This document shows positions 1-9,880 of a stretch of 18,528 nucleotides of DNA, piece after piece; positions within the stretch are counted from its first letter, which is position 1, and every line of letters begins with the position of its first letter. The translations under genes were made by a program, and so were the position numbers. The notes under the pieces were generated by a model, which saw only the letters and a list, made by a program, of their open reading frames with translations, did not search any database and was not told where the DNA came from. Origin of the DNA: Bacilli bacterium (GTDB lineage: Bacteria; Bacillota_I; Bacilli_A; RF39; UBA660); the NCBI GenBank assembly GCA_028684735.1, contig JAQUFI010000021.1:1-18528 (forward strand). Reading direction: 5' to 3'.

Positions 1-1411
1 TTACGACTGGATCATCTACTAATCTAAAATAATCAACTATATTCATTAAAGCTAAATTTGTATTGTATATTCCGGCAAAATAATTATTTATTAGATTATA
101 TGTTCCTTCATCGTATTCAGATTTTCGAGTAACGTATTCAATTCCTGTTTCATTTTCATCATAAGGTCCATGATTTTGATAAGTAACTGAAAAATTAAAA
201 TACGGTTGATTTCTAACAATATTTTCTTCATAACCTTTAATTATATATTGAAAAAACTTATCATCTTTCATATAACCATCGTTGTTAGCTGCATATTTGT
301 TTTCTAGATAATCAAAATTATCAAAACCTAAGTTTTTATTTACAATTTTTCGATTATAAAACCAACCATATATTGGGTGCATTGCTTCTGCATAATAACC
401 TTGCTCTTTTAAATACCATACAAAAGAATTACTTTGTTTTAAATAATTACCAAGACCTAAATTACCAGTTAAAAAAGTTCTTTCAGTATCAATGGTTCCA
501 CCACCAAAGACATTCGTAATTAAAGAACCATGATATGATTCATTGATGATTTTGTGATAATTTTCATATATGTTTTGATTAAATTCAATCATACCATTAC
601 TCGAAAAATCATTAAATGATTCTAACATAATGGCAATAATGTTTACCTTTTTGTTTTCATCAATATTATAATAATTAAAAGAATTTAAATAATTGATAAC
701 TTCTTGCTCATTATAATCTAATGGTGCAGGATAAATATTTTTTTTACCACTATATATAAATTGATAAACAAAACCTTTATTTGAAAAAGACTGTATTTGA
801 CTCATTTGGTTAACGATTAATGAATCGCCAAGTTTATCGTATAACTCATCATTTAAATAGATATTATTATATGATAAGAGTGAGGTAAATAAAATGATTG
901 CTAATAAAAATATTTTTAGTCTTGGTTTTAACTTGTTAGTTTTTATAAATCTAAGTATTATGGTAATTAATATATAAATTATAAATATTACTATCATAAT
1001 TAAATCAATGTTTATTTCATAAGTTTTAGTCATGTTCATAGCTTCAGAAACTAATGTTACGTCTTCAAAAACAAAAGGAAAATCACGATACATTAATTTA
1101 AATTTATTAATAATTGAAGGAATTAAAAAACTAACAGTTGTTATTATATAACTTAACCATAATCGATTGGTAAGCAAATAAAATGTACATAGTACTAAAA
1201 AAATAGGAAATAAATTTAAAATCAATATAATAGGATTTAAGAAAGATAATGCAATATATTTTATATTAATTGATGAGGTTGAAAAACAGAAAGTTCCAAA
1301 AACAATTGTACAACTCAAAAATAATAATAATATAATTGTTAATATAAAAGTTTTATAATCGTTTTGATTAAATATGTCTGTTTTTTTTAATTTATCAATA
1401 AATTTTTTCAT
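1..1411 (-). CDS. LtaS-like phosphoglycerol transferase / sulfatase-fold membrane enzyme, partial (C-terminus beyond left edge)
   Basis: The frame is open from ATG 1411 to base 1 (470 codons, no stop), so the gene is cut by the window. About five hydrophobic helices come first (roughly residues 21-43, 52-80, 85-101, 134-155, 166-182), then an extracytoplasmic alkaline phosphatase/sulfatase-fold domain. This is the LtaS layout. Visible active-site elements are Glu264 in IMLESFND (metal ligand), Thr306 in VFGGGTIDTE (the expected nucleophile that carries phosphoglycerol) and His414 in YQNHGPY. The later Asp-His metal ligands would lie past the edge; the last residues, LVDDPVV, are where family members lead into a GDH motif. 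LtaS relatives move glycerol phosphate from phosphatidylglycerol onto lipoteichoic acid or other glycans. A Shine-Dalgarno at 1420-1428 supports the start. The gene lies downstream of the polysaccharide operon but has its own promoter. The family is secure, but whether it makes LTA or decorates the neighbouring glycan is open. Confidence 0.88.
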   Translation of the reverse strand, partial: MKKFIDKLKKTDIFNQNDYKTFILTIILLLFLSCTIVFGTFCFSTSSINIKYIALSFLNPIILILNLFPIFLVLCTFYLLTNRLWLSYIITTVSFLIPSIINKFKLMYRDFPFVFEDVTLVSEAMNMTKTYEINIDLIMIVIFIIYILITIILRFIKTNKLKPRLKIFLLAIILFTSLLSYNNIYLNDELYDKLGDSLIVNQMSQIQSFSNKGFVYQFIYSGKKNIYPAPLDYNEQEVINYLNSFNYYNIDENKKVNIIAIMLESFNDFSSNGMIEFNQNIYENYHKIINESYHGSLITNVFGGGTIDTERTFLTGNLGLGNYLKQSNSFVWYLKEQGYYAEAMHPIYGWFYNRKIVNKNLGFDNFDYLENKYAANNDGYMKDDKFFQYIIKGYEENIVRNQPYFNFSVTYQNHGPYDENETGIEYVTRKSEYDEGTYNLINNYFAGIYNTNLALMNIVDYFRLVDDPVV

Positions 1412-1456
1412 TATTAAAACTTCCTCTTAATATAGTATTTTAAAGATTATAATAAT

Positions 1457-1484
1457 ATTATATCATGTTTAAAGGCAATATAAA
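1457..1484 (-). promoter_or_regulatory. Extended -10 promoter for the LtaS-like gene
   Basis: On the minus strand the gap holds TGATATAAT (1465 down to 1457), a perfect -10 hexamer at 1457-1462 with an upstream TG (extended -10). A weak -35, TTTATA (1479-1484), lies 16 bp upstream. Transcription would begin near 1450, leaving a short leader with the Shine-Dalgarno AAGAGGAAG (1420-1428) before ATG 1411. Assigned by eye. In DNA this AT-rich, -10 matches arise by chance, but the TG extension and the position support it. Confidence 0.5.
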
Positions 1485-1504
1485 AGGAAGATTTTCATCA
1501 TCCT
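1485..1504 (-). terminator. Weak candidate terminator of the polysaccharide operon
   Basis: Read on the minus strand, AGGATGA and TCTTCCT (one mismatch) flank a 6-nt TGAAAA loop, and the right arm runs into TTTTATATT. It lies about 28 bp past the stop of the last glycosyltransferase gene and just before the promoter of the next gene. The stem is short and imperfect, so termination could be leaky or absent. Confidence 0.3.
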
Positions 1505-1531
1505 CATACTAAATCAATTATATAAATTTTT

Positions 1532-3130
1532 CTAAATACTTTTATTAATTTTTATGTATTTTTTCTTTTTTAAATATAAAGAAAAAATGTTAATTAATCC
1601 TCTTTTTTTAATTAAATTAAAAATTTCTTTTATATTTTTGGAGGCACTAATATTATTATTTTTTTGTTTATTTGATGAAACATGCTTTGAAATATACTCT
1701 CTTAATTTCATTAATTCATTTTCATTTATTAAAAGTTTTTTTCTATAATTAATATAATATTCATTTATATTATGACAATCCTTTTTTAAAAATAAAGAAT
1801 ACTTATACAAAGGATCATGACTATCTTCAATATTTATATTCTTACTAAACATAAAAACAGATAGGGGAATAGGATAATAATTATAAATATTGTTGATATC
1901 TTCCTTTAATACACCTAAATTTCTTTTCTTGTTTTTATGATCAAAGAATGATACATAAGTAATATTAGCATTATAAAGCAAAGAATAAAGTAATTGATGT
2001 TCTATTCGATTATTTGAAAAAGAGGTATAATTATCAACAAATAAAACATATTTTCCTTTAGCATGTTCAAATCCTGTTTTAATTGGATCATTATTTTTCT
2101 TTTCTATAACTCTAACATTTTTGTTTTTTTCAATATCAACATTATTATAATTAATATCATTAACTAATAAAATAATTTCCATGTTTTTATGTGTTTGATT
2201 TAACATAGTAGCTATTTTTTCATCTATCTTTTTATCATATTTTTCAACTAAGAAAACAATTGTAACTAAATAATCATTTAATGTTTTTAAAATATTTTGT
2301 TTTATTTTATTACATTTATCAACACAATAATTAATGGCATCATCATAAAAATATCTTTCTAAAATAGGTAACATATTTTTATAAAATAAATATTCGCTAC
2401 CATCTAAACCTTCTTTGGTTTTGATATCAATATCATTAAAAAAATTGATATATAATTCTGAACCTTCTTTCATCTGATTTGTATTTGTATAAGTGGTTTG
2501 TTTCGGATGAATTCTAGATTTAGCTAAGATTTGATCCATATGAATAAAAGAATGCTTTTTAATCATTCTATACCATAAATCATAATCTTGTGTACATTTT
2601 AGATTTATGTCAAAAATTCCACATTCCTCAAAAGCTTTTTTAGGTATTAATAAAGTAATACCATTTATATCTCCTCTTAAAATTGATAATAATGGTTTTT
2701 CTATTAATAATTCATGGTCATGAATTTTAGGTTGACCATATTTATTAGAATTAATATCAATAAATTCATAATCAGAAAATAAAATCACATTTTTATTTTC
2801 CATTTCAGATAAAAATGATACCTGTTTTTCTATTTTATTTGGTAAATATACATCATCGTGACTTAACCATGAAAAATATTCTCCTGTCATTTTTTCGATT
2901 CCTAAATTTAAGGCAGTTGAAACTCCCCCATTTGGTTTAGAAAAATATTTTATTTTTTTACCATATGATAGTGCAATTTCTTCAGTATTATCAATACTTC
3001 CATCATTAATTACAATAACTTCAACATTTTTGTATGTTTGATTTAAAGCACTATCGATTGCTTCTTTCATATAATTAGAACCATTATAAACTGGTATTAT
3101 AATACTTATTTTAGGGTTAAAGTTTGACAT
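1532..3130 (-). CDS. Family 2 glycosyltransferase with a second, degenerate GT2-like domain
   Basis: This 532-residue cytoplasmic enzyme has a complete GT-A domain at residues 7-215: IIPVYNGS, INDGS (41-45) for nucleotide binding, the HDD metal motif (91-93) and QDYDLW (181-186), which matches the catalytic-base region. It should add one sugar from a nucleotide donor to the lipid-linked unit. A second stretch (about 287-440) repeats the fold: MLNQTHKNMEII mirrors ALNQTYKNVEVI, and residues 360-379 align with 84-103. In the repeat NDGS has become NDIN and the HDD position reads NYT, so this half is probably inactive. The C-terminus (490-532) is very Lys/Ile-rich. It is the last gene of the operon, 25 bp after the 2-epimerase gene, with an AGGAAAG ribosome site before ATG 3130 and a TAG stop. 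Donor and acceptor cannot be told from the sequence. Confidence 0.88.
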   Translation of the reverse strand: MSNFNPKISIIIPVYNGSNYMKEAIDSALNQTYKNVEVIVINDGSIDNTEEIALSYGKKIKYFSKPNGGVSTALNLGIEKMTGEYFSWLSHDDVYLPNKIEKQVSFLSEMENKNVILFSDYEFIDINSNKYGQPKIHDHELLIEKPLLSILRGDINGITLLIPKKAFEECGIFDINLKCTQDYDLWYRMIKKHSFIHMDQILAKSRIHPKQTTYTNTNQMKEGSELYINFFNDIDIKTKEGLDGSEYLFYKNMLPILERYFYDDAINYCVDKCNKIKQNILKTLNDYLVTIVFLVEKYDKKIDEKIATMLNQTHKNMEIILLVNDINYNNVDIEKNKNVRVIEKKNNDPIKTGFEHAKGKYVLFVDNYTSFSNNRIEHQLLYSLLYNANITYVSFFDHKNKKRNLGVLKEDINNIYNYYPIPLSVFMFSKNINIEDSHDPLYKYSLFLKKDCHNINEYYINYRKKLLINENELMKLREYISKHVSSNKQKNNNISASKNIKEIFNLIKKRGLINIFSLYLKKKKYIKINKSI

Positions 3131-3155
3131 TTTTTCACTTTCCTATATCTTTATT

Positions 3156-4264
<1,109 letters not shown>

Positions 4265-4265
<1 letters not shown>

Positions 4266-5140
4266 TATTGTTTTCCTCTTTCTAAAACTTTACATTTGTT
4301 TGTAATGTTCGGATACAAATCAGAATATTCTATTACCCATTTTTGCATATCTTCTATCATTTCATCATAAGTAGGAACATTAAATTTATAATCTTGTCTC
4401 GTTACAATAAGCGTTTTATTACTAATAACATTCTCGTTTTCCAGTATTTTAATATCCTTATTAAAATATTTTTTAAATAATTTGAGCAAATCTAATTTAG
4501 AAATTTCAGAGTTGTTTACTACATGATATAATCCAACCAAATTGTTTTTAATTGCTTCTTCCATACTTTTGGCCAATTGGATAGTTGTTACACCTGTCCA
4601 CATAACTTTAGAATAACCACCTACTTGATTTTGTTGATTAATAAACCATTGGAACAATCCAATTCCGTTAGGATTATTATCAGGACCAATAATAGATGTT
4701 CTAAGTGTTAAGTTCTTATTGTTATTTATTTCACCTAACGCTTTAGATTGACCATAAAAATTATCTGCATCTCTTTGACTATCTTCACTATATTTACCTT
4801 TTTCACCATTAAATACACAATCAGTACTTACATGAATTAATTTAAAGTTTAATTTATCAGTTAATTCGTCTAAATAATGAGGTAAATAACTGTTAATTAA
4901 TACAGCTTTAGCTTTGTTTTCTTCAGCATCTTTATTAAGAATACCGATGCAATTTATAACCACTTGTGGGTTAATTTTATTACAAATAGATGAGAAATCA
5001 CTAATATTATCCATTGGGTCAAAATATAGTTCATTATTTTTATCTCTTGTAGTTGTAAAAACTTCATATCCTTGTTTTTCAAAATGTAATTTAACAACAT
5101 GCCCTAGCATCCCAGTTGATCCTAAAATTAATATTTTCAT
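4265..5140 (-). CDS. RmlD-like SDR reductase, putative UDP-4-keto-L-hexosamine 4-reductase
   Basis: A 291-residue single-domain extended short-chain dehydrogenase/reductase. It has a dinucleotide-binding GSTGMLG (7-13), STDCVFNGEKGKYSED (105-120) and a catalytic YGQSK (Tyr129, Lys133), all in the pattern of dTDP-4-dehydrorhamnose reductase (RmlD). Placed between a CapE-type dehydratase/epimerase and a CapG-type 2-epimerase, it should reduce the C4 keto group of a UDP-2-acetamido-2,6-dideoxy-L-hexos-4-ulose with NAD(P)H. S. aureus CapF does this step in the L-FucNAc pathway but is longer and carries a C-terminal cupin domain, absent here. RmlD-type reductases such as V. cholerae WbvR give the L-RhaNAc/L-QuiNAc stereochemistry. 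It overlaps the previous gene by ATGA and the next by one base. SDR family certain; substrate inferred from context. Confidence 0.85.
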
Positions 5141-6141
5141 TCAATCTCACCCATTTTTTCTAATAGTCCTATCATTCCATCAACATCCAATTGGTTAGTA
5201 TTGTTTGAAGTATATGACTCATATTTAATAATTTCTCCAGTACCCTTTTTATAAAAATTATCATAATTCAAATCACGGTTATCCATTGATATTCTAAAAT
5301 AATTGCCCATATCTTCAGCTTTTGACATTTCTTCTCTAGTGACTAAGACTTCATGGTCTTTTTCACCATGACGTGTTCCAATAATTTTTATTTCTGCATT
5401 AGAATTTTTATGTTTTTTTACTGCTTCAGCTAATGTATCAATAGTAGCTCCTGGAGATTTTTGAACAAATAAATCTCCTTGTTTTCCGTTTTTAAAAGCA
5501 AACATAACAAGTTCTACAGCATCTTGTAGTGTCATCATGTATCTAGTCATATTTGGATCAGTTATAGTTAAAGGTTTATTTTCCATTATTTGTTTATAAA
5601 ATAGTGGGATAACTGAGCCACGAGATCCCATAACGTTTCCATATCTAGTTAAACATATGGTGGTTGGGGAATCATTTCCTAACATTCTCGCTTTAGCAAT
5701 TATTGTTTTTTCCATTAATGCCTTACTCATTCCCATAGCATTAATAGGATACGCTGCTTTATCTGTGCTCAAACATATAATCTTTTTAACACCATTTTTA
5801 ACAGCAGATTCTAGTACATTATTAGAACCTAATATATTTGTTTTTACTGCCTCAACAGGAAAAAATTCACAAGATGGAACTTGTTTTAAAGCAGCAGCAT
5901 GAAAGACATAATCCACTCCATTCATTGCAGTATCAATTGTAGATATATCTCTTACATCTCCGATAAAAAACTTTATTTTTTCATTGTTATATTTTTTTCT
6001 CATATCGTCTTGTTTTTTTTCATCTCTTGAAAATATGCGAATCTCCTTAATATCTGTTTCTAGGAACATTTCTAAAACTTTATTGCCAAATGAACCAGTT
6101 CCACCTGTAATTAATAGTACTTTATCTTTAAACATATACAT
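5137..6141 (-). CDS. capE: UDP-GlcNAc 4,6-dehydratase / 5-epimerase, CapE/WbjB type
   Basis: A 334-residue extended SDR of the polysaccharide biosynthesis CapD-like family. It has an NAD-binding TGGTGSFG (12-19), FSRDEKKQDDMRKKY (37-51), the HAAALKQVP segment (81-89) and a STDKAAYPINAMGMSK active site (125-140). The usual SDR Tyr-x-x-x-Lys is Met136-x-x-x-Lys140, a known trait of the inverting WbjB/CapE group, with Asp127 and Lys128 as candidate catalytic residues. These enzymes turn UDP-GlcNAc into a UDP-4-keto-6-deoxy-L-sugar, the committed step of UDP-L-FucNAc or L-QuiNAc synthesis. ATG 6141 has a strong GGAGGAG site embedded in the TGA stop of the upstream GT4 gene; a second ATG two codons later (6135) is possible. 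The TGA stop overlaps the reductase's ATG, showing that TGA terminates here. Confidence 0.92.
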   Translation of the reverse strand: MYMFKDKVLLITGGTGSFGNKVLEMFLETDIKEIRIFSRDEKKQDDMRKKYNNEKIKFFIGDVRDISTIDTAMNGVDYVFHAAALKQVPSCEFFPVEAVKTNILGSNNVLESAVKNGVKKIICLSTDKAAYPINAMGMSKALMEKTIIAKARMLGNDSPTTICLTRYGNVMGSRGSVIPLFYKQIMENKPLTITDPNMTRYMMTLQDAVELVMFAFKNGKQGDLFVQKSPGATIDTLAEAVKKHKNSNAEIKIIGTRHGEKDHEVLVTREEMSKAEDMGNYFRISMDNRDLNYDNFYKKGTGEIIKYESYTSNNTNQLDVDGMIGLLEKMGEIE

Positions 6142-6150
6142 AACTCCTCC

Positions 6151-7695
6151 TCATTTTTGTAAAAAATATTTTATATTGTTATTAATCATATACAACCCTT
6201 TTTTTATTTTAATCATTTCTTCATTATTTAATTTTCTATTTTCATTTACAATACAATGTTTATAAATTTCTGCATTAAATTGTTTTAATACTTCTTGAAT
6301 TTGATAATCAGCATAATCAATATAATTTGTCATATTAGAAATAGGTTTTACTTTGTGTTTAAAAATATTTAGACCCATTTTTTTTGATATTATATTTAAT
6401 TTTTTAATCAAATACTGAATATCCTCTTTATCATAATCAATATTTAATGGATGGTTATTGATTATCTTATTATTTTTACGTCTATACATATCCTCATATA
6501 ATTTAATTATTTTATTATTATAGGTATTAATATCATAGTTTTCAACAGCTAATTTTCGGCCTAAATTTCCCCTTTTCATTCTCTCATCTTTATTCTCAAT
6601 TAAAAATTTTATTGCTTTCCCTAATTCATTAGCATTATCATCTTCAACTAAATAACCGCATTCTGGCGCAAAAGTAACAGAAGGTAAAGCTGAGTTATCA
6701 AAAATTATAATGGGTTTAGCACATGCCATTGCTTCTATAGCCATTAGTCCAAAACTTTCTCCTGAAGATGGCATTAAAAATATATCACACGAATTATAGG
6801 CTTCAATCATGGTATTTTCATCTTTAATCTTACCAAGTTCAACAATATTATATTTATTTTTTAATTTAGAAACCAAGTTCTTTTGATCACAAGTTAACAA
6901 CGTAATTGAATGATTTAAATAAATATTAGATAATGCCTCAACTATTTTATTTGTTCCTTTAAATTCATTTTGAGCCCTAAAAAACAAAACAATATCCTTC
7001 TGATTAATTCCAAACTTTTTACGTGCTTCCATTTTAGATTGTTCCTTAAACTTTGTTAAATCAATACCAAAAGGGATATAATGAATATTTTTTATGTGTT
7101 TAGTAATAGGGCTTGTTTTAACCATATCCATCATATATTGTGAAGAAACTATCAAATCAACATCAATATCTTTAAATACTTTTTGTTTTAATTTCCATAA
7201 TGAATGAGAATTTATTGTAGAATATGTAAAAACACTTTTAACTGTTTCGCAATTATGACATCCATCTTTCCATTTTTTACATTTCATTGGATGGACACAA
7301 CCTCCAGTTAATAACCAAGGGTCATGTAAACTAATAATCGATTTTTTATTGGTTAACTCAATAAGAGAATACAAAGGTAACCTTAGATTATGAATGTGAT
7401 GATAATGAACAATATCTGCATTTTGAAATTCATCGCTATTTTTTAAAAAGTTAGAAGTTAAAGATAATTGAGAATGAACTTTTAAACGTTTATCTTGTTC
7501 ATAAAATAATAACCATTCAATATAACTAGTATAATTATTATTGAATATATTTATAACATTAGAATTATGAGACAATTTATTAGCTACCATTTGTTTAACA
7601 CTAAATTTATCTGTTTGATTTAAGGTTTCCATTATGTCATAACCATTAAACCTTTTACCTAATAAATCGATATTATTTACTTCTAAAACATTCAT
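6151..7695 (-). CDS. Family 4 glycosyltransferase with Cys-rich insert and C-terminal extension
   Basis: A 514-residue GT-B enzyme. The N-terminal acceptor half carries IVHYHHIHNLRLP (95-107) and HDPWLLTGGC (124-133). The C-terminal donor half has YIPFGIDLTKF (206-216), FFRAQNEFKG (238-247) and the GT4 EX7E signature SSGESFGLMAIEAMACAKP (310-328; Glu313 and Glu321). A cysteine cluster (Cys133, 139, 146, 149) follows the HDPW motif, as in other exopolysaccharide GT4 enzymes with HDxW...GCxxC; it could bind metal. After the GT-B fold ends near residue 405, an Asn/Lys/Ile-rich, probably helical extension of about 110 residues follows, with no recognised match. It should transfer one sugar with retention of anomeric configuration at the membrane's inner face. 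Thirteen bases separate it from the FrhB-like gene; its ribosome site (GTGGTG) is weak. Family secure, specificity unknown. Confidence 0.9.
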   Translation of the reverse strand: MNVLEVNNIDLLGKRFNGYDIMETLNQTDKFSVKQMVANKLSHNSNVINIFNNNYTSYIEWLLFYEQDKRLKVHSQLSLTSNFLKNSDEFQNADIVHYHHIHNLRLPLYSLIELTNKKSIISLHDPWLLTGGCVHPMKCKKWKDGCHNCETVKSVFTYSTINSHSLWKLKQKVFKDIDVDLIVSSQYMMDMVKTSPITKHIKNIHYIPFGIDLTKFKEQSKMEARKKFGINQKDIVLFFRAQNEFKGTNKIVEALSNIYLNHSITLLTCDQKNLVSKLKNKYNIVELGKIKDENTMIEAYNSCDIFLMPSSGESFGLMAIEAMACAKPIIIFDNSALPSVTFAPECGYLVEDDNANELGKAIKFLIENKDERMKRGNLGRKLAVENYDINTYNNKIIKLYEDMYRRKNNKIINNHPLNIDYDKEDIQYLIKKLNIISKKMGLNIFKHKVKPISNMTNYIDYADYQIQEVLKQFNAEIYKHCIVNENRKLNNEEMIKIKKGLYMINNNIKYFLQK

Positions 7696-7708
7696 TTTAT
7701 CACCACTT

Positions 7709-8875
7709 TTACAATTTTAGTGTTCTTTTTATTTTTCCTAATACTCGTCTAATATTAAATATGATTTTTTTTCTGACATTTCCTTTAGTAATATATTTTT
7801 TTGATAATTTATCAAAACTCATATGATCTAAATCTTTAAAAAATTGGTCTCTTTTAGGGTGATAATCAACAGAACTTACAATACAAGAATTTCCAGCAAT
7901 AGCATCCTCTATGTTACATTCTTGGATAAATAAATTATCCTTACATTCATCTAATAACCATTTGCCCTTATCACTATTGACTAATAATAAAGATGTTCCT
8001 TTATCGTCATCAAGCTCAGGATGTTTATTTTCTATTCTCCAAAAATCACCCAAGGTAATATCAGAATCTCTTGGTAATTTAGAAAACTTACAATCATAAC
8101 AAGAATCCCTTAAGTAAATATTTTTTAAAAAGCCTTGAACAAAATCATCTTTTTTTAAAGATTGTAAATACTCCACTTTATTTTCAAAAGAAATTTTCAT
8201 TCCAAAATTTTTCCAACCATCTGTCTTATCCCTAAATGAGATACTTGTTATCTTACTTTTGTATTTTTTTTCTAAATATTCTAAATATTTTTTATATACT
8301 TTGGGTGATGGAACACCATGGCAAACAAAATCAACTATATATAAATTATTATAATCATTTTTTATAAATGATTTTAAACCTGCTATTTGACACGGGGTTC
8401 CTACAAAAAGGACTTTTTTATTTTTTAACTCTTTTTTAATTTTTACTAAAATATCATTTAGATCACTTTGAACATATTTTGAAGTTTTTAATTTTTCAAT
8501 GTCTTTAATATTATTAATTATTTTATGAACAACATTAAAATGTTCATCATATCCTGCCCCAACTACAATTCCATTTTGATTGATAATATTAATAGCAATT
8601 TCCTCAAATATACCTCCTGAAGAAGCTGTTTTTCTTTTAGATTCATCTTTATTCCAAGCAGCATAAGTAACAGGAATTTCAAAATTATTATTACCCAAAT
8701 CATTTAATATGGGACATACTTTTATACACAATCCACAACTTGTACATTTATTTTCATCAACAATAGGATAATTAAATCCCTCATTATTTGGTTTAATCTT
8801 TATGCATTTGGTAGGACAATTACTTTCACAAGCAGTACAACCTGTACATCCTTTTAAATTCTTAATATTCCTCAT
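7709..8875 (-). CDS. FrhB-like iron-sulfur flavoprotein (coenzyme F420 hydrogenase beta-subunit family) of a polysaccharide locus
   Basis: A 388-residue protein. A ferredoxin-like N-terminus carries two complete 4Fe-4S motifs: Cys10/13/16/20 (CTGCTACESNCP) and Cys44/47/50/54 (CTSCGLCIKVCP). An FrhB-type domain follows, with SSGG (85-88), GTPCQIAGL (159-167), CHGVPSP (185-191), Cys259/Cys262 (SCYDCKF) and DITLGDFW (272-279). Relatives in methanogens reduce F420 with an FAD and Fe-S clusters, but homologues are frequent in capsule and exopolysaccharide clusters of bacteria without F420, often near pyruvyl transferase-family genes; their reaction is generally unresolved. A redox or reductive step on a glycan or its carrier is only a guess. 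No F420 genes are visible. The Shine-Dalgarno GAGGTGA overlaps the TGA stop of the upstream GT2, indicating coupling. Domain call strong, function unknown. Confidence 0.9.
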   Translation of the reverse strand: MRNIKNLKGCTGCTACESNCPTKCIKIKPNNEGFNYPIVDENKCTSCGLCIKVCPILNDLGNNNFEIPVTYAAWNKDESKRKTASSGGIFEEIAINIINQNGIVVGAGYDEHFNVVHKIINNIKDIEKLKTSKYVQSDLNDILVKIKKELKNKKVLFVGTPCQIAGLKSFIKNDYNNLYIVDFVCHGVPSPKVYKKYLEYLEKKYKSKITSISFRDKTDGWKNFGMKISFENKVEYLQSLKKDDFVQGFLKNIYLRDSCYDCKFSKLPRDSDITLGDFWRIENKHPELDDDKGTSLLLVNSDKGKWLLDECKDNLFIQECNIEDAIAGNSCIVSSVDYHPKRDQFFKDLDHMSFDKLSKKYITKGNVRKKIIFNIRRVLGKIKRTLKL

Positions 8876-8878
8876 AAA

Positions 8879-9880
8879 TCACCTCGATATTATTCTTTTA
8901 GGTAATAAAATTATTTTTAACAATATATCTAACATTTGATAAGATCCTCTATAATATAAAATATAATCTTTATAATTTATACAATTATGTTTTTTTAGTT
9001 TTGAAAATTCTTGTTGCAATATTTTTTTATTTTTTTCTTGATATGCAACCAACATTTTTCTTCTGCTATATTTTTGTTCAACCAATTTGATAATTTTTTT
9101 CTCTACTGGTAACGTTTTCAAAACTTCTTTTATAATTTTTTCATATTCATTAATTTGTTTTATTTTCAAATTTATATTTTGATAATTTGTAATATTTGAA
9201 ATACTGTTTGAACGACGAACAAAATAAAACAATGGTTGATCAATATAACCGGATTTATAGTAATAAAACATGGGTAATAATATTTGATAATTTTGTCCCT
9301 CTCTAGAAGGGTATATATTTCTATCTTTAACACATTTATCAAATAAGCTAGTTTTTACCATAGCGCATCCAAAATGAAAATTTTTTTCTAATATAGCATT
9401 CATAAATAATTTTTCATTAAACTTATCTTTGTTTCCATATGACATTCTCGCAACAATTTTATTAATATCATTTTCATTGACAATGTATCCATCGCATCTT
9501 ATTATTCCGTAATTAGGATTTGAGATAAACATTTTTATGTTTTCTTCAACATAAGTTGGAACATAGAAATTATCTGCATCACACCAACAAAAATAATCAC
9601 CTTCCATATTTTTCAATCCGACATTTATAGCACTTCCTAATCCCCCATTGTCTTTGTAAAAGTATTTTAATTTTATGTTTTCTTTATTTAACTTATCTTC
9701 ATATTTATTAATTATATCTATCAAATTATCATTAGAACCATCATCTACAATAATTATCTCTATGTTCTTATAGGTTTGTTTTATAATACTATTTAAGTAT
9801 CTACTAATATAATTAGCCATATTATAACAAGGGGTAATAATGCTTACTAATGGTATTTCATGTTTTTCGATGTTGAACAC
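8879..9880 (-). CDS. Family 2 glycosyltransferase
   Basis: A 333-residue enzyme with an N-terminal GT-A domain: VSIITPCYNMANYI (12-25), IIIVDDGSND (42-51) binding the nucleotide, NGGLGSAINVGL (78-89) and the metal-binding DAD (101-103) in CWCDADN. The C-terminal third is Lys-rich with a hydrophobic patch near the end (DILLKIILL), possibly membrane-associating. It should add a sugar to the growing lipid-linked unit on the cytoplasmic face. The start is GTG at 9880: an in-frame TGA lies three codons upstream, so no earlier start exists, and the GT2 fold begins by residue 11, so a later start would be damaging. The GTG abuts a GAAGGGGGG ribosome site inside the end of the flippase gene, giving a 23-base overlap. 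Donor and linkage unknown. Confidence 0.9.
   Translation of the reverse strand: MFNIEKHEIPLVSIITPCYNMANYISRYLNSIIKQTYKNIEIIIVDDGSNDNLIDIINKYEDKLNKENIKLKYFYKDNGGLGSAINVGLKNMEGDYFCWCDADNFYVPTYVEENIKMFISNPNYGIIRCDGYIVNENDINKIVARMSYGNKDKFNEKLFMNAILEKNFHFGCAMVKTSLFDKCVKDRNIYPSREGQNYQILLPMFYYYKSGYIDQPLFYFVRRSNSISNITNYQNINLKIKQINEYEKIIKEVLKTLPVEKKIIKLVEQKYSRRKMLVAYQEKNKKILQQEFSKLKKHNCINYKDYILYYRGSYQMLDILLKIILLPKRIISR

Noticed and set aside
1381..1388. T8 tract near the 5' end of the LtaS-like gene as a phase-variation switch
   Set aside because: A/T runs of this length recur in ordinary genes here (e.g. in htpX near 15486-15493), so nothing distinguishes this one.
1554..1748. Plus-strand open frame of 64 codons
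   Set aside because: It lies opposite the well-supported GT2 gene, has no ribosome site, and its Phe/Leu/Ile-rich product is what antisense of Lys/Asn-rich coding gives. The other plus-strand frames opposite minus-strand genes (e.g. 4914-5198, 5657-5902, 14721-15047, 17775-18020) were rejected likewise.
7709..8875. Annotation as a true coenzyme F420 hydrogenase subunit
   Set aside because: There are no hydrogenase large or small subunits or F420 biosynthesis genes nearby, and the setting is a polysaccharide operon; only the domain family is shared.
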